A stretch of 64,000 nt of DNA from an uncultured Christensenella sp. (GCA_910577555.1 CAJTLF010000006.1:1-64000); one strand, 5' to 3'; counted from the stretch's first letter, positions 16,829 through 26,215 are shown. Notes: generated by a model from the sequence alone, not told the origin. Numbers and translations are program-made.

Positions 16829-18490
16829 ATGCTGTCTGATATCGAGATTGCCGAAAGCTGTAAAATGAAAGATATCCGCGAAATTGCGGAAAAGCTCGGG
16901 CTTGACGAGAACAATCTGGAGCTTTACGGGAAATACAAGGCGAAGATAAGCCTTGATAAAGTCAATCCCAAATCAAAGCTGATACTCGTTACCGCGATAA
17001 ACCCCACGGCGGGCGGCGAAGGCAAGACTACCGTTTCGATAGGACTTGCGGACGGTATGGCGCGGCTGGGGAAAAAGGTTTGCCTTGCGTTGAGAGAGCC
17101 ATCGCTCGGACCCGTGTTCGGCATTAAGGGCGGCGCGGCGGGCGGCGGGTACGCGCAGGTAGTGCCTATGGCGGATATCAATCTGCATTTTACGGGTGAT
17201 TTGCACGCCGTTACAGCGGCAAACAACCTTTTGTGCGCAATGATAGACAACCATATTTTGCGCGGTAACGCGCTTAAAATAAAGGAAGTTTATTTCCGCC
17301 GCTGTATGGATATGAACGACAGGGCGCTGCGCGATATTACACTGCACAACCCCGCGGGAAATATGAAGGGTTGCGTAAGCTACGACAGGGCGGAAGGGTT
17401 CGAGATAACGGCGGCGTCCGAAGTTATGGCTATACTCTGCCTTGCGACAGATTTGAAAGACCTTAAAAAGCGTATCGGCGATATAGTAGTGGGCGTAAAC
17501 GAGAACGGCGATTTCGTGCGGGCGCGCGAGCTGAACGCCGACGGCGCGATGACCACCCTTTTAAAGGACGCTATAAAGCCAAATCTCGTACAGACCCTGG
17601 AAGGAACGCCCGCGATAGTTCACGGCGGTCCGTTTGCGAATATAGCTCACGGCTGTAATTCGGTGCGGGCAACCTACACGGCGATGACGCTTGCCGACTA
17701 CGCCGTAACCGAAGCGGGGTTCGGCGCGGATTTGGGGGCTGAAAAGTTTCTCGATACCAAGTGCCGCGTGGCGGGGATACAGCCCGACTGCGTGGTTATA
17801 GTTGCTACCGTGCGAGCGTTGAAGCTGCACGGCGGCGCGGATAAAGCTGAGCTCACGAATGAAGATTTGACTGCCTTGAAAGCGGGCTTGCCCAATCTTT
17901 TAAAGCATATCGAAAATATTTCCAACGTATATAAAAAGCCCGTCGTGGTGGCGATGAACAGGTTTTACACCGACACGCAGGCGGAAATCGATACCGTGTT
18001 ACAGGCGTGCGCGGACGCGGGCGCGAGAGCGGTGTTTACCGACGTATTCTTAAAGGGCGGCGAAGGCGGCAAGGAGCTTGCGCAGGCGGTTATAGAAGAG
18101 TGCGCGAAGAAGAGCAGGCTTAACTACGCTTACGATTTGAACGACGGCGTTGTGAAAAAGGTTGAAGATATAGTCAAAAACGTATACGGCGGCGACGGGG
18201 CGGAGTTCTCCGACCAAGCTATGCGCAAAATAGAAGATATGGAGAGAAAGGGTATAAAGGGCTTGCCCGTTATCATTGCGAAAACGCAGTACTCGCTCTC
18301 CGACGACGCGAAGAAAATTTCCCGCCCGACGGGATTTAAGATAAAGGTGCGCGACGTGATTTATAAGGGCGGCGCAAGATTTATAGTTGCCGTTGCGGGT
18401 GAAATAATGCTTATGCCCGGGCTTTCCAAGACGCCGAGCGCGGAGCGTATAGACGTGGACGAAAAGGGCAATATTACGGGACTGTCGTAA
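16829..18490 (+). CDS. fhs: Formate--tetrahydrofolate ligase
   Basis: ATP-dependent formation of 10-formyl-tetrahydrofolate from formate, an entry point to C1 metabolism and the methyl branch of acetogenesis. At 553 residues it has the standard length. The P-loop is seen as NPTAGGEGKTTVSIG, followed by REPSLGPVFGIKGGAAGGGYAQ and the conserved INLHFTGDLHAVTAANNL. The start has AAAGGAAAAA upstream. glnS follows 23 bp after the stop, so they may be co-transcribed. Other Wood-Ljungdahl genes are not in the window, so an acetogenic lifestyle cannot be claimed. Confidence 0.97.
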   Translation: MLSDIEIAESCKMKDIREIAEKLGLDENNLELYGKYKAKISLDKVNPKSKLILVTAINPTAGGEGKTTVSIGLADGMARLGKKVCLALREPSLGPVFGIKGGAAGGGYAQVVPMADINLHFTGDLHAVTAANNLLCAMIDNHILRGNALKIKEVYFRRCMDMNDRALRDITLHNPAGNMKGCVSYDRAEGFEITAASEVMAILCLATDLKDLKKRIGDIVVGVNENGDFVRARELNADGAMTTLLKDAIKPNLVQTLEGTPAIVHGGPFANIAHGCNSVRATYTAMTLADYAVTEAGFGADLGAEKFLDTKCRVAGIQPDCVVIVATVRALKLHGGADKAELTNEDLTALKAGLPNLLKHIENISNVYKKPVVVAMNRFYTDTQAEIDTVLQACADAGARAVFTDVFLKGGEGGKELAQAVIEECAKKSRLNYAYDLNDGVVKKVEDIVKNVYGGDGAEFSDQAMRKIEDMERKGIKGLPVIIAKTQYSLSDDAKKISRPTGFKIKVRDVIYKGGARFIVAVAGEIMLMPGLSKTPSAERIDVDEKGNITGLS

Positions 18491-18513
18491 ATATTTAATT
18501 AAAGTGTGTGTGT

Positions 18514-20160
18514 ATGAAACTTCCTGAAGCATCGAATTTTATTGAACAGATTATTAACGAAGAACTTGCGGCGGGCAAGTTCGAGAGCGTGGGTAACGAA
18601 ATTCACGTGCGTTTTCCGCCCGAGCCGAACGGATATCTGCATATCGGTCACGTAAAGGCTATGTGCATTAATTTCGGCGTGAAAGAAAAATATAACGGCA
18701 CGCTCAATTTGCGCATGGACGACACCAATCCCGCGAAGGAAGATTACGAGTACGTGAATTCCATAGTGGACGCGGTGAAGTGGCTGGGGTTCGAATACGA
18801 TAAACTCGTGTTTGCGTCCGATTACTACGGCAGGCTTTACGAGATTGCCGAAAAATATATTCTCGACGGGAACGCTTACGTGTGCGATTTGAGCGCGGAA
18901 GAGATTACCGCCACCCGCGGAACGCTTACCGAAGCGGGCAAGCCTTCCCCCTACCGCGACAGGAGCGTGGAAGAAAACCTTAAACTGTTCCGCGAGATGA
19001 GAGCGGGAGTTTACCCCGACGGGGCGAAAACTCTGAGAGCGAAGATTGATATGGCGTCGCCTAACTTGAATATGCGCGACCCCATAATTTACCGCATAGC
19101 GCACGTGCCGCATTACAGGACGGGCAACGAGTGGTGCATTTATCCCATGTACGACTTTGCGCACCCCGTTTCGGACGCAATAGAAGGTATTACTCACTCG
19201 CTGTGTTCGCTTGAATTCGAAAACCACAGACCTATTTACAACTGGTTCGTGGAAAAGGCGGGGTTTGCCTTGCCTTTGCCCAGACAGATAGAGTTCGCGC
19301 GGCTGAATATTACGAACATGCTTATGTCCAAGCGATATCTTAAAAAGCTGGTGGACGAGAAGTTCGTGCGCGGGTGGGACGACCCCCGTATGCCGACCAT
19401 TATGGGATTGAAAAACCGCGGAGTGCCGCCCACGGCGTTAAAGAAGTTTTGCGCGGACGTGGGTGTTGCCAAGGCGTATTCGGTCGTTAATCAGGCACAG
19501 CTTGACAGTTGCATACGCGACGAGCTGAACGCCGACGCACAGCGCGCGATGGCTGTTATAAATCCCGTAAAATTGACGATAACCAATTACGAAGGCGAAG
19601 AAGAGCTGGATTTCGATATTAACCCACTTAAACCCGAACTCGGTTGCAGACCGATTAAGTTTACGGGCAACGTCTATATCGACCGCGACGACTTTTCTTT
19701 AAATCCCCCGCCCAAGTATAAGAGATTGCAGAAGGGCGGAACGGTAAGGCTTAAGGGTGCGTATATAGTGCGTTGCGACGAAGTGAAGCTGAACGCAGAC
19801 GGAGAAGCGGAAGAAATTTTATGCACTTACTTCCCCGAAAGCAGGAGCGGCAGTAGCGTGGAGTGTACCGTTAAGGCGAAGGGAGTGGTGCAGTGGGTTG
19901 ACGCTAAGTACGGCGTGGATGCGGAGTTTAGGCACTATCAACCGCTTTTAAAGGACGAAGAATATCCCGAGCAGGATTATGCCGAGCGGTTGAATAAGGA
20001 CAGCGAGCAGAGATTTTACGGCAAAGCCGAGCCTTATCTTGCCGAAAGCGTCGACGGAACGCCGTTCCAGATTTTGCGCACGGGATATTATAAGAAATGC
20101 ACGGAAGGCGGACTTGTGCTTTCCGGGATAGTTTCTTTAAAAGACAGCTTTAACAAGTAA
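18514..20160 (+). CDS. glnS: Glutamine--tRNA ligase
   Basis: Direct glutaminylation of tRNA-Gln (548 residues). HIGH motif PNGYLHIGHVKAM, the MDDTNPAKED stretch, and KMSKS-type MSKRYLKKLV are present. The C-terminal beta-barrel anticodon domain appears complete, ending in LVLSGIVSLKDSF. Most Firmicutes lack GlnRS and use GluRS plus GatCAB; some Clostridia have acquired glnS. I prefer ATG 18514 to the in-frame GTG 18508; neither has a good Shine-Dalgarno. It follows fhs closely and precedes a membrane protein by 26 bp. Confidence 0.95.
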   Translation: MKLPEASNFIEQIINEELAAGKFESVGNEIHVRFPPEPNGYLHIGHVKAMCINFGVKEKYNGTLNLRMDDTNPAKEDYEYVNSIVDAVKWLGFEYDKLVFASDYYGRLYEIAEKYILDGNAYVCDLSAEEITATRGTLTEAGKPSPYRDRSVEENLKLFREMRAGVYPDGAKTLRAKIDMASPNLNMRDPIIYRIAHVPHYRTGNEWCIYPMYDFAHPVSDAIEGITHSLCSLEFENHRPIYNWFVEKAGFALPLPRQIEFARLNITNMLMSKRYLKKLVDEKFVRGWDDPRMPTIMGLKNRGVPPTALKKFCADVGVAKAYSVVNQAQLDSCIRDELNADAQRAMAVINPVKLTITNYEGEEELDFDINPLKPELGCRPIKFTGNVYIDRDDFSLNPPPKYKRLQKGGTVRLKGAYIVRCDEVKLNADGEAEEILCTYFPESRSGSSVECTVKAKGVVQWVDAKYGVDAEFRHYQPLLKDEEYPEQDYAERLNKDSEQRFYGKAEPYLAESVDGTPFQILRTGYYKKCTEGGLVLSGIVSLKDSFNK

Positions 20161-20186
20161 CCGAATTTTATTTTGCGGAGTAGAAT

Positions 20187-21272
20187 ATGGATTTAATAAG
20201 TATCATAATAATTTCGGCTTTGGCGTCCTGCGCCGTCATCGGGCTTATTATAGGCTTGTGCAAGGGTTTTTCGCACTGCCCTTCGGGCGGGATTGAATAC
20301 GCTCTCGTCTGCATTGGCACGATTTTGCTGGGCGGGCTTGTGAAAAACTCGTTTAAAAGCTCGGCGGATACGGGGATTGCGGGCGTGATTACTTTGGGTA
20401 TAGGCATTGCGCTGATTATTGCGTTCGACCGTACTTCCGCGCTCTGCCGCAAGCTTTTCAACGGTTCGAGAAAGAAAAAGATTGCAAGCGGGAAAAAGCG
20501 CGATTCGGGTAAGGGACCGAGCGGGTTCGTGGACTGCATATTCGGCGGTTTTTCGCTTGCGGTAAAGGGCGTGGTTGTTGCGGGAGTTACGGCGGCGGCA
20601 GTTCTTGTTGCCGTGGATTTGGCTCAGCTCGGATTTACCGACGAGTATTTCGGCGTAATTTACGCGGGCGAAAGCTGGACGGCGTTCAAGCCGTATATAT
20701 TCGACTGCCTTATTTTAGGGCTTATATTCCTTGCGGTAAAGCACGGGTTCAACAGCGGTATATCGAGTCTCTTATGGATTTTCGTGATGTTCGCAATGGT
20801 TGGGTTCGCGGGTTACGCGTCATACCATTTAGCGTTTAACGTTGAGTCTTTCGGGTCGCTTGCAAATTCCGTTGCCGCCGTTATAGCGGGCGAAGGCGAG
20901 ATTACCGAACAGGTTACGCTTATAGCGCGCTGTGTTATTACGGCGGGCATATTCCTTCTGACGCTGGTCGTTATCGTACCCGTCGGAATATTCGTACCCA
21001 GACTTTTGGACCGTGCGCGCGACGGTAAGCTGTTCTTTGCGATAGACGGCGTGGGCGGAGCCGTAATTTCGGTTGCGATGGTCGCGGGTATGCTGTTGGT
21101 TGCGGGAAATATTTTACAGCCTTTTTGTTACGACCTTGAAAAATATTCCTTTATCGCAGGATTTACTTCTTACTTCGATAAGAGCGCGGTTGCGACCTAT
21201 TTCTATAATAAAAATATTCTTACGGAGTTCGGTGTGCCGCCGATGCTGCCGTTGCTTGACTGGATAGGTTGA
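20187..21272 (+). CDS. CvpA-like multi-spanning membrane protein
   Basis: This 361-residue, very hydrophobic protein has about eight or nine helices and a basic cytoplasmic loop (SRKKKIASGKKR) near residues 94-105. The N-terminal half (a helix hairpin, a Gly-rich segment, then a membrane segment ending in FDRTSALCRKLFNG) resembles the CvpA/colicin V production family in layout, but I cannot confirm membership. GCGGAG precedes the start. Downstream is a strong terminator. Function unknown. Confidence 0.65.
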   Translation: MDLISIIIISALASCAVIGLIIGLCKGFSHCPSGGIEYALVCIGTILLGGLVKNSFKSSADTGIAGVITLGIGIALIIAFDRTSALCRKLFNGSRKKKIASGKKRDSGKGPSGFVDCIFGGFSLAVKGVVVAGVTAAAVLVAVDLAQLGFTDEYFGVIYAGESWTAFKPYIFDCLILGLIFLAVKHGFNSGISSLLWIFVMFAMVGFAGYASYHLAFNVESFGSLANSVAAVIAGEGEITEQVTLIARCVITAGIFLLTLVVIVPVGIFVPRLLDRARDGKLFFAIDGVGGAVISVAMVAGMLLVAGNILQPFCYDLEKYSFIAGFTSYFDKSAVATYFYNKNILTEFGVPPMLPLLDWIG

Positions 21273-21287
21273 TTTACCGAAAAAGAC

Positions 21288-21317
21288 AACGCCCCGCGCC
21301 TTACGGCGCGGGGCGTT
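21288..21317. terminator. Terminator between CvpA-like gene and DUF1540 gene
   Basis: Thirteen-bp GC-rich stem (21288-21300 / 21305-21317) with TTAC loop and a short T run; it sits between convergent genes. Confidence 0.88.
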
Positions 21318-21338
21318 TTAAAAGATATTCAGGAATTT

Positions 21339-21491
21339 TTAGACTTTCTCGGAATAGCTTTCGCAGCAAGTGCAATCGGTTTTACCGCATGCGCAACCCA
21401 CTTTAATGTGTTCGAGCGTGCAGTTGCAGCCTGCGTGATTGTACTTGCAGGATGCTACGTCGCAAGATACGTCGCAGTTGACTTTTTCCAT
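21339..21491 (-). CDS. DUF1540 cysteine-rich small protein
   Basis: Fifty residues with ten cysteines. It begins MEKVNCDVSCDVASCKYN and contains NCTLEHIKVGC and a CTCCESY tail, the spacing expected of the DUF1540 domain, which is common in Clostridia and probably metal-binding. The start has a good GGAGGG 8 nt upstream on the minus strand. It is divergent from rplI, and the two putative -35 boxes overlap. Function unknown. Confidence 0.85.
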   Translation of the reverse strand: MEKVNCDVSCDVASCKYNHAGCNCTLEHIKVGCACGKTDCTCCESYSEKV

Positions 21492-21545
21492 TCTGATACC
21501 CTCCGAAATTATCTTGTGCGATATTTATTAAAATATGCGCCGCTC

Positions 21546-21574
21546 TTGACAAAATGGGCGGCAGGGGTTAAAAT
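21546..21574 (+). promoter_or_regulatory. Promoter of rplI
   Basis: TTGACA (21546-21551), 17-bp spacer, TAAAAT (21569-21574). On the minus strand TTGTCA (21547-21552) could serve as -35 for the DUF1540 gene, so the two promoters would overlap. Confidence 0.75.
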
Positions 21575-21593
21575 AATATAAAAGGAGCTTATT

Positions 21594-22037
21594 ATGAAGG
21601 TTATTTTATTGCAGGACGTAAAGGGACAGGGAAAAAAGGGTGAAGTGGTTGACGTGAACGAAGGCTACGCCCGCAATTTTCTCATTAAAAAGGGGCTTGC
21701 CGAAGTTGCTACCGCGGCTAAGCTGAACGATTTGAGTATGAAAAAATCTGCGGCGGACTTTCACCGCGCCGAAGAAATAAAGGCTATGCAGGAGCTTGCG
21801 AAGGAAATTCGCGGCAAGTCGTTTACCGTTAAAATAAAGGCGGGACAGGCGGGAAAGGTTTTCGGCTCGGTTACGGGCGCGAATATTGCCGACGCGTTGC
21901 AAGCCGCGGGCTACTCCATTGATAAGAAGAAAGTCGTTTTAACTTCGCCCATAAAGACTTTGGGCAATTACGACGTGGATTTAAAACTGCTGGAAGGAAT
22001 TACTACGAAAATATCAGTCGTAGTGGAAGCCGAATAA
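21594..22037 (+). CDS. rplI: 50S ribosomal protein bL9
   Basis: Large-subunit protein of 147 residues. It begins with the family's [28 protein letters not shown] signature split across its N-terminal rRNA-binding domain, then [13 protein letters not shown], a long central connecting helix and a C-terminal globular domain with GKVFGSVT. It has an AAAGGAG ribosome-binding site, its own promoter and its own terminator. It is not linked to rpsF/rpsR or dnaB here. Confidence 0.97.
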   Translation: MKVILLQDVKGQGKKGEVVDVNEGYARNFLIKKGLAEVATAAKLNDLSMKKSAADFHRAEEIKAMQELAKEIRGKSFTVKIKAGQAGKVFGSVTGANIADALQAAGYSIDKKKVVLTSPIKTLGNYDVDLKLLEGITTKISVVVEAE

Positions 22038-22069
22038 TGGCTGTCGAAACGTGCGGCTGTCGGACTTTA

Positions 22070-22104
22070 AAAGCTCCCGAACGAAACGTTCGGGAGCTTT
22101 TTTT
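22070..22104 (+). terminator. Terminator of rplI
   Basis: Fourteen-bp stem (22070-22083 / 22087-22100) followed by T7. A run of 11 G lies further on at 22156-22166. Confidence 0.92.
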
Positions 22105-22167
22105 CAAAAATGAAATACAATTTTACGATTTACTATCGGAATTGCGCTTTAAAGCGGGGGGGGGGGA

Positions 22168-22950
22168 TTAAGTGTAGAGTTTCGATACGATATAGTTTAC
22201 CGTTTTCAGCGGCAACAATCTTGCAATGAAAACTATAAACTTATATTCCGCGCCTACCGTTATTCTTAGCGGCGGGCGTTTTGAGTTTATCGCTTTGAAA
22301 ACTGCCTTTGCCACCGTTAAAGGGCTTTTTCCGTTTCGTTCGTCGCGCTCCATTTTGGAGACCGATTTTTCGACCTTTCCGCAGTATGCGCCGTCGTCGT
22401 CGAACTTTATGCGCGAGTCGGTAAATCCGGTAGCCGTGTCGCCCGGAAGAATGCAGGTTACTTTTATTTTAAAGGGTCTGAGTTCGTTTGCAAGCGCGCG
22501 GGAAAAATTCTCGACGGCGGCTTTCGCCGCGGAATAGCACGCCTGAAAGGGAATGGGTATTACCGACGCAACAGAACCTATATTGATTATTCTGCCGCCC
22601 GTTGCGCGAAGGTAGGGTATTGCCGCCGCGCATAGATTGACGGTTGCGCATACGTCAACGTCGAACATTTCGCGCACGCGTTCTCCGTCATGCCGTTCTA
22701 CCGCGCCCGAAATTCCGTAACCCGCGTTGTTTACAAGGGCGTATATGCCGCCTTCCTTAGCCGCGATTTCGGCAAGGATAGCGTTTATGCGACCGCCGTC
22801 GCGCACGTCGCAGGCGTAGGACGGAAAAGCCGCGTCTTTATGCTCGCGTCTGGAAATGCCGTAAACCTTATAACCTTTTTCTATGAGATAGTTCGCCGTG
22901 GCAAGCCCTATACCGCTGCCCGTGCCCGTGATTACGATTACTTTTTGCAT
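22168..22950 (-). CDS. Short-chain dehydrogenase/reductase
   Basis: Classical SDR oxidoreductase of 260 residues. The Rossmann cofactor motif is TGTGSGIG near the N-terminus, ISRREH suggests NADP preference, NNAGYG is the structural motif, and the catalytic Ser-Tyr-Lys set is seen in INIGSVAS and CYSAAKAAVENF. The C-terminus is hydrophobic (FIVFIARLLPLKTVNYIV), which suggests membrane association, as in lipid- or steroid-type SDRs. The substrate is unknown. It starts 1 bp after the DUF2207 gene and closes that operon. Confidence 0.9.
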   Translation of the reverse strand: MQKVIVITGTGSGIGLATANYLIEKGYKVYGISRREHKDAAFPSYACDVRDGGRINAILAEIAAKEGGIYALVNNAGYGISGAVERHDGERVREMFDVDVCATVNLCAAAIPYLRATGGRIINIGSVASVIPIPFQACYSAAKAAVENFSRALANELRPFKIKVTCILPGDTATGFTDSRIKFDDDGAYCGKVEKSVSKMERDERNGKSPLTVAKAVFKAINSKRPPLRITVGAEYKFIVFIARLLPLKTVNYIVSKLYT

Positions 22951-22951
22951 A

Positions 22952-24877
22952 TTATCTTCCGCGGGAACCGCCGCCGCCGTGTCCGCCGCCGCCGTGTCCG
23001 CCCGAGAATCCGCCGCGACCGCTGCCGCCGCCGGACGAAGGGGGCGACATATGCGAGACGAAGTTGCGGGACATACTGCGCATTGACGAGTTGATTATAT
23101 GGAAGGTGAGAATGGAGCCTGCCATTGAATTTGACGAGTACGTTGCGTACGCGGGCGGAGCGATGGGGATATTCTTGAATTTGTTTTCCCATACATCCGA
23201 AACGCCCAGAACCTGAGCGTAGGGCAGTACGTGATAGTACAACTGCGGGTCGCTATCGAGCATTTTTTCAAGTCTGTCCTTTTCGGCAAGCGTAATGAAT
23301 TTTTTAAAGCCGAGAATTTCGTTGAGCTGTTCGGTGTATTCTTTCGTGCGCGAAATAATTATCGGCGAGCAGGCAACTGCCGCGGTACACGAGATAAGAA
23401 TGCAAACTCTCGGAACGGTTGAAATTATGCCCGCGGGGATTGCTATGAGATAGAAAATCGTCGCGAACGCCAGTGCGAGCAACGCCGTTGCGCATACGGC
23501 GGCTATATTGCTCCATTTTTTCTTGAATCTCAAAGTGAGCGTACCCGAAAAGGTTACGAATATAAATACCATTGGGATACAGCAGAAGAAGCCTATAAGC
23601 AGTGACGGAATATAAAATTTCAGGCTTATGGTTGCGAGCGCGCAGGCTAAGGGAGCAATGCCCAACAACAGCGCGGCGATTACCGCGAGTATTATCGCTA
23701 CGGCGTTACTCTTTTTATCGTACATTTGTTTCGTGTGCGAATTTATTATGTCTGCGGCGCGGTTGACGCTCTTGTAATAATTTTTCGAAACCGTTTCGGG
23801 CGTGACCGCGTCGTTTCTGCCGAAAAGGTCGTCGAAAAGCAATTTCTCGTAACTCGGAGTGCCTTCGGGAAGTTTTTGGGTTATCCTTATAAGTACGGGG
23901 CGTTTTTCGTTTTCAAGGTTGATTTTAAGGTAACCATTATGCGCCCAGTAGAATATCATTGCGGTAACGTCTTCCTGGTCGACTACGCCGTCGATGAGCT
24001 TGCCCATCATTAAAGGGTCCATTTTATCGGGGGCTTCGAAATTTACTACGGGCGTAAGCGAGTGCCTGTTGAATTTAATGAATTTTATCGCAATTATGAT
24101 TAATATCAATAGAACTGCGATAATGACGAATATATACGGAGTAAAGTCGAAATAGGTGGAGAGCGCGCCGTCTTCGAAGTTAAGGTTTACCGTCAGACCT
24201 TCGTCGTGGTCCATAGCTAAATTTTCGAGTCGGACGAAGCTTCTGCCGTTTTCCGAGTGGGTTGTAAGCGGTTTGCCGTTTTCGGAACCGGTTACGCCAA
24301 GAATATAAGTGCCGTTCAAATAGCCGTCGGGCAGGAGTATTTTTACATCCGAGTGTTCGACGCGCCTGTCCTGCGGACCTATTACGTTGAGCGCGAGTAC
24401 GTTGTTGCCTTCCTGCGCTTTCGTAAGGCAATAGGTATATCTGAGAATATACGAGCAGGTCATACCCGATTTCAGCGAAGAACTGCCTATGTTAGCCGTG
24501 ATATACGTGTATGTGTCGTCGTCGTACGGCTCTACGGAATAGGGAACTGAAACTTCTTTGCCGTTGATAACTTCGGTTACGCTCACGTGCTTTACGAGTT
24601 CGCCGCCGTTGACGGGGATATCGCGCATAAAGCCCGTGTTGGAAGTGCCGTTGTATACTACGGTGAGATACTCTTCGATTTCTATTTTACGGTCTGAACT
24701 TACGTTCATATTAACGCTGAACTCTTCGTAATAGAAGGCGTATGCGCCGTACTCCGAGTTGTCCTTCGCCTGTGCGAATGGTGCGGGGAATGCAAAGTAA
24801 ACTATTGCCGCGAAAACCGCGCATATTGCGGCGGCGGACGCGAGATAAAAATTTTTAAAACTTTTAAACTTTTTCAT
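22952..24877 (-). CDS. DUF2207 domain-containing membrane protein
   Basis: Predicted surface/membrane protein, about 641 residues from the ATG at 24877. It has an N-terminal signal or anchor (about 7-28), a large extracytoplasmic beta-rich DUF2207 domain beginning after AQAKDNSEYG, a membrane helix near residues 245-265, a cytoplasmic domain, two to four more helices (about 400-500) and a Gly/Ser/His-rich tail (GGSGRGGFSGG and GGGGHGGGG). The tail resembles those of TPM/DUF2207 proteins. An upstream ATG at 24904 in the same frame is possible but lies in a GC hairpin. LemA next door is a frequent partner of this family. Role unknown. Confidence 0.85.
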   Translation of the reverse strand: MKKFKSFKNFYLASAAAICAVFAAIVYFAFPAPFAQAKDNSEYGAYAFYYEEFSVNMNVSSDRKIEIEEYLTVVYNGTSNTGFMRDIPVNGGELVKHVSVTEVINGKEVSVPYSVEPYDDDTYTYITANIGSSSLKSGMTCSYILRYTYCLTKAQEGNNVLALNVIGPQDRRVEHSDVKILLPDGYLNGTYILGVTGSENGKPLTTHSENGRSFVRLENLAMDHDEGLTVNLNFEDGALSTYFDFTPYIFVIIAVLLILIIIAIKFIKFNRHSLTPVVNFEAPDKMDPLMMGKLIDGVVDQEDVTAMIFYWAHNGYLKINLENEKRPVLIRITQKLPEGTPSYEKLLFDDLFGRNDAVTPETVSKNYYKSVNRAADIINSHTKQMYDKKSNAVAIILAVIAALLLGIAPLACALATISLKFYIPSLLIGFFCCIPMVFIFVTFSGTLTLRFKKKWSNIAAVCATALLALAFATIFYLIAIPAGIISTVPRVCILISCTAAVACSPIIISRTKEYTEQLNEILGFKKFITLAEKDRLEKMLDSDPQLYYHVLPYAQVLGVSDVWENKFKNIPIAPPAYATYSSNSMAGSILTFHIINSSMRSMSRNFVSHMSPPSSGGGSGRGGFSGGHGGGGHGGGGSRGR

Positions 24878-24894
24878 ATTCATAATAGAATAAG

Positions 24895-24916
24895 GGCGGC
24901 GCAAGGTCGCGCCGCC
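24895..24916 (-). terminator. Hairpin between lemA and DUF2207 genes
   Basis: Perfect 8-bp GC stem GGCGGCGC/GCGCCGCC (24895-24902 / 24909-24916). The following minus-strand sequence CTTATTCTATT is only moderately T-rich, so it may be a partial terminator that lowers downstream expression or an mRNA-stabilising element. Confidence 0.45.
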
Positions 24917-24943
24917 GCTTTATCAAGGTGCGAAACCTTTTAA

Positions 24944-25528
24944 TTAAAATTGAACTTTTACGTTTTCTCTCTCTTCGGGATTATCTTCGAGAGTGAACAT
25001 AATTCTTTCCTTTGCCTTTACCATTTTCGCTATGATGAGCGAAGGAAAGGAGCGTACGAGAACGTTATATTCCCTTACGGTGGCGTTGTAGTATTTTCTT
25101 GCCTGCGAAAGCTCGTTTTCAATATCGCGGAGCTGACCCTGAAGGTTCATAAAGTTGGTGTTCGCCTTGAGCTCGGGATATCTTTCCACCAGCCTTGAAA
25201 CGCCGCGGATGGCGCGGGACATTGCCATATCCGCCTTGACCACTTCGTTAGGCGAAGTCGCGCTCTTGAGCTTTGCGCGCGCGTCGATTACCTTTTGCAG
25301 GGTTTCGCTCTCGTGCTTGGCGTAGCCTTTAACCGTTTCGACGAGATTGGGAATAAGGTCGTATCTCTTTTTAAGGTATACGTCGATAGTGGCGAAGCCG
25401 TCGTCACAGTCGGTAGTTCTCGAAACGATTTTGTTGTAGGTTGCTATTCCCCAAATTACGAGAATAATAACTACGAGCGCGCCGACGCCGATGCCGACCC
25501 AGCCGCCGATTGGAATGAGAAGGTGCAT
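24944..25528 (-). CDS. lemA: LemA family protein
   Basis: Membrane-anchored helical-bundle protein of 194 residues. The N-terminal transmembrane helix (about 10-30) is followed by the LemA domain with the usual KKRYDLIPNLVETVKGYAKHE, ERYPELKANTNFMNLQGQL and ARKYYNATVREYN blocks. LemA proteins have no settled biochemical function and are often encoded beside DUF2207/TPM membrane proteins, as here. AGGAG precedes the start. It lies 10 bp after the Nudix gene, so the order Nudix-lemA-DUF2207-SDR is probably one operon. Confidence 0.93.
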   Translation of the reverse strand: MHLLIPIGGWVGIGVGALVVIILVIWGIATYNKIVSRTTDCDDGFATIDVYLKKRYDLIPNLVETVKGYAKHESETLQKVIDARAKLKSATSPNEVVKADMAMSRAIRGVSRLVERYPELKANTNFMNLQGQLRDIENELSQARKYYNATVREYNVLVRSFPSLIIAKMVKAKERIMFTLEDNPEERENVKVQF

Positions 25529-25538
25529 ATTTTTTCTC

Positions 25539-26036
25539 CTATTTGAAATTTTTCAATTCGTTAAGCGCGGTTTTCAAGAAAGATTCCGCGGTTACGTAAT
25601 TTTCTTCTATTGCGTTTAAAGCTTCGTCGAGCGGAAACCATTTTACTTCTTCAATCTCTTTTTCGTCTACGACCGGTTCGCCGTCTTCAGCCATTACGAG
25701 ATAGCCGAGCATTAAAACGTTTTTGGGTTCGTGATAGCGCGAAGAAAGGTATTTATACTTTACTACGTTGAGTTTGGTTTCTTCCTTGAACTCGCGGGTG
25801 ACTGCCTTTTCGGCGGTTTCGCCCTTTTTTACGTATCCTGCGAATAAAATATAATCGTCGTGACCCTTATGGCGGGCAAGCAGGACTTTATCTTTGGCAC
25901 GGTTTACCGCAACCATGCTTACGGCAGTGGAAAATTGCGCGAAGCGGAATTCTTCGCACTTTTTGCAGTAAGGTACCAACCCTTCGCCGTTTGCGAACAT
26001 GAGAGTGAGTTTTTCGCCGCATTCCGTACAGAACAT
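25539..26036 (-). CDS. Nudix hydrolase with N-terminal zinc ribbon
   Basis: Pyrophosphohydrolase of 165 residues. Residues 3-27 form a CxxC...CxxC zinc ribbon as in NADH pyrophosphatases (NudC-like). The Nudix box reads GYVKKGETAEKAVTREFKEE, matching Gx5Ex7REUxEE, but the Gly that should follow two residues later is Lys. Length and ribbon suggest a nucleotide-sugar or dinucleotide substrate; this is not certain. A TATAAT at 26078-26083 (minus strand) and a GGGGG ribosome-binding site mark the operon start. It is the first gene of the lemA operon. Confidence 0.88.
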   Translation of the reverse strand: MFCTECGEKLTLMFANGEGLVPYCKKCEEFRFAQFSTAVSMVAVNRAKDKVLLARHKGHDDYILFAGYVKKGETAEKAVTREFKEETKLNVVKYKYLSSRYHEPKNVLMLGYLVMAEDGEPVVDEKEIEEVKWFPLDEALNAIEENYVTAESFLKTALNELKNFK

Positions 26037-26132
26037 AATTTTTACCCCCTTATTAAAATATAGTTTTCACTTTATATTATACAATATATTTTTTGCAATT
26101 TCAACAGGTGGAGCGCATTTTCGGCAAATATA

Positions 26133-26161
26133 TTGACTTATTTTGCCGTATACTATATAAT
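26133..26161 (+). promoter_or_regulatory. Promoter of the UDP-sugar pyrophosphorylase
   Basis: TTGACT (26133-26138), 17-bp spacer, TATAAT (26156-26161); the predicted 5' leader is about 48 nt. Confidence 0.88.
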
Positions 26162-26215
26162 ATAAGCGTGAAAAATCAACTGATATTCACGCAAATTTCA
26201 CTTAACGGGTTTAAT

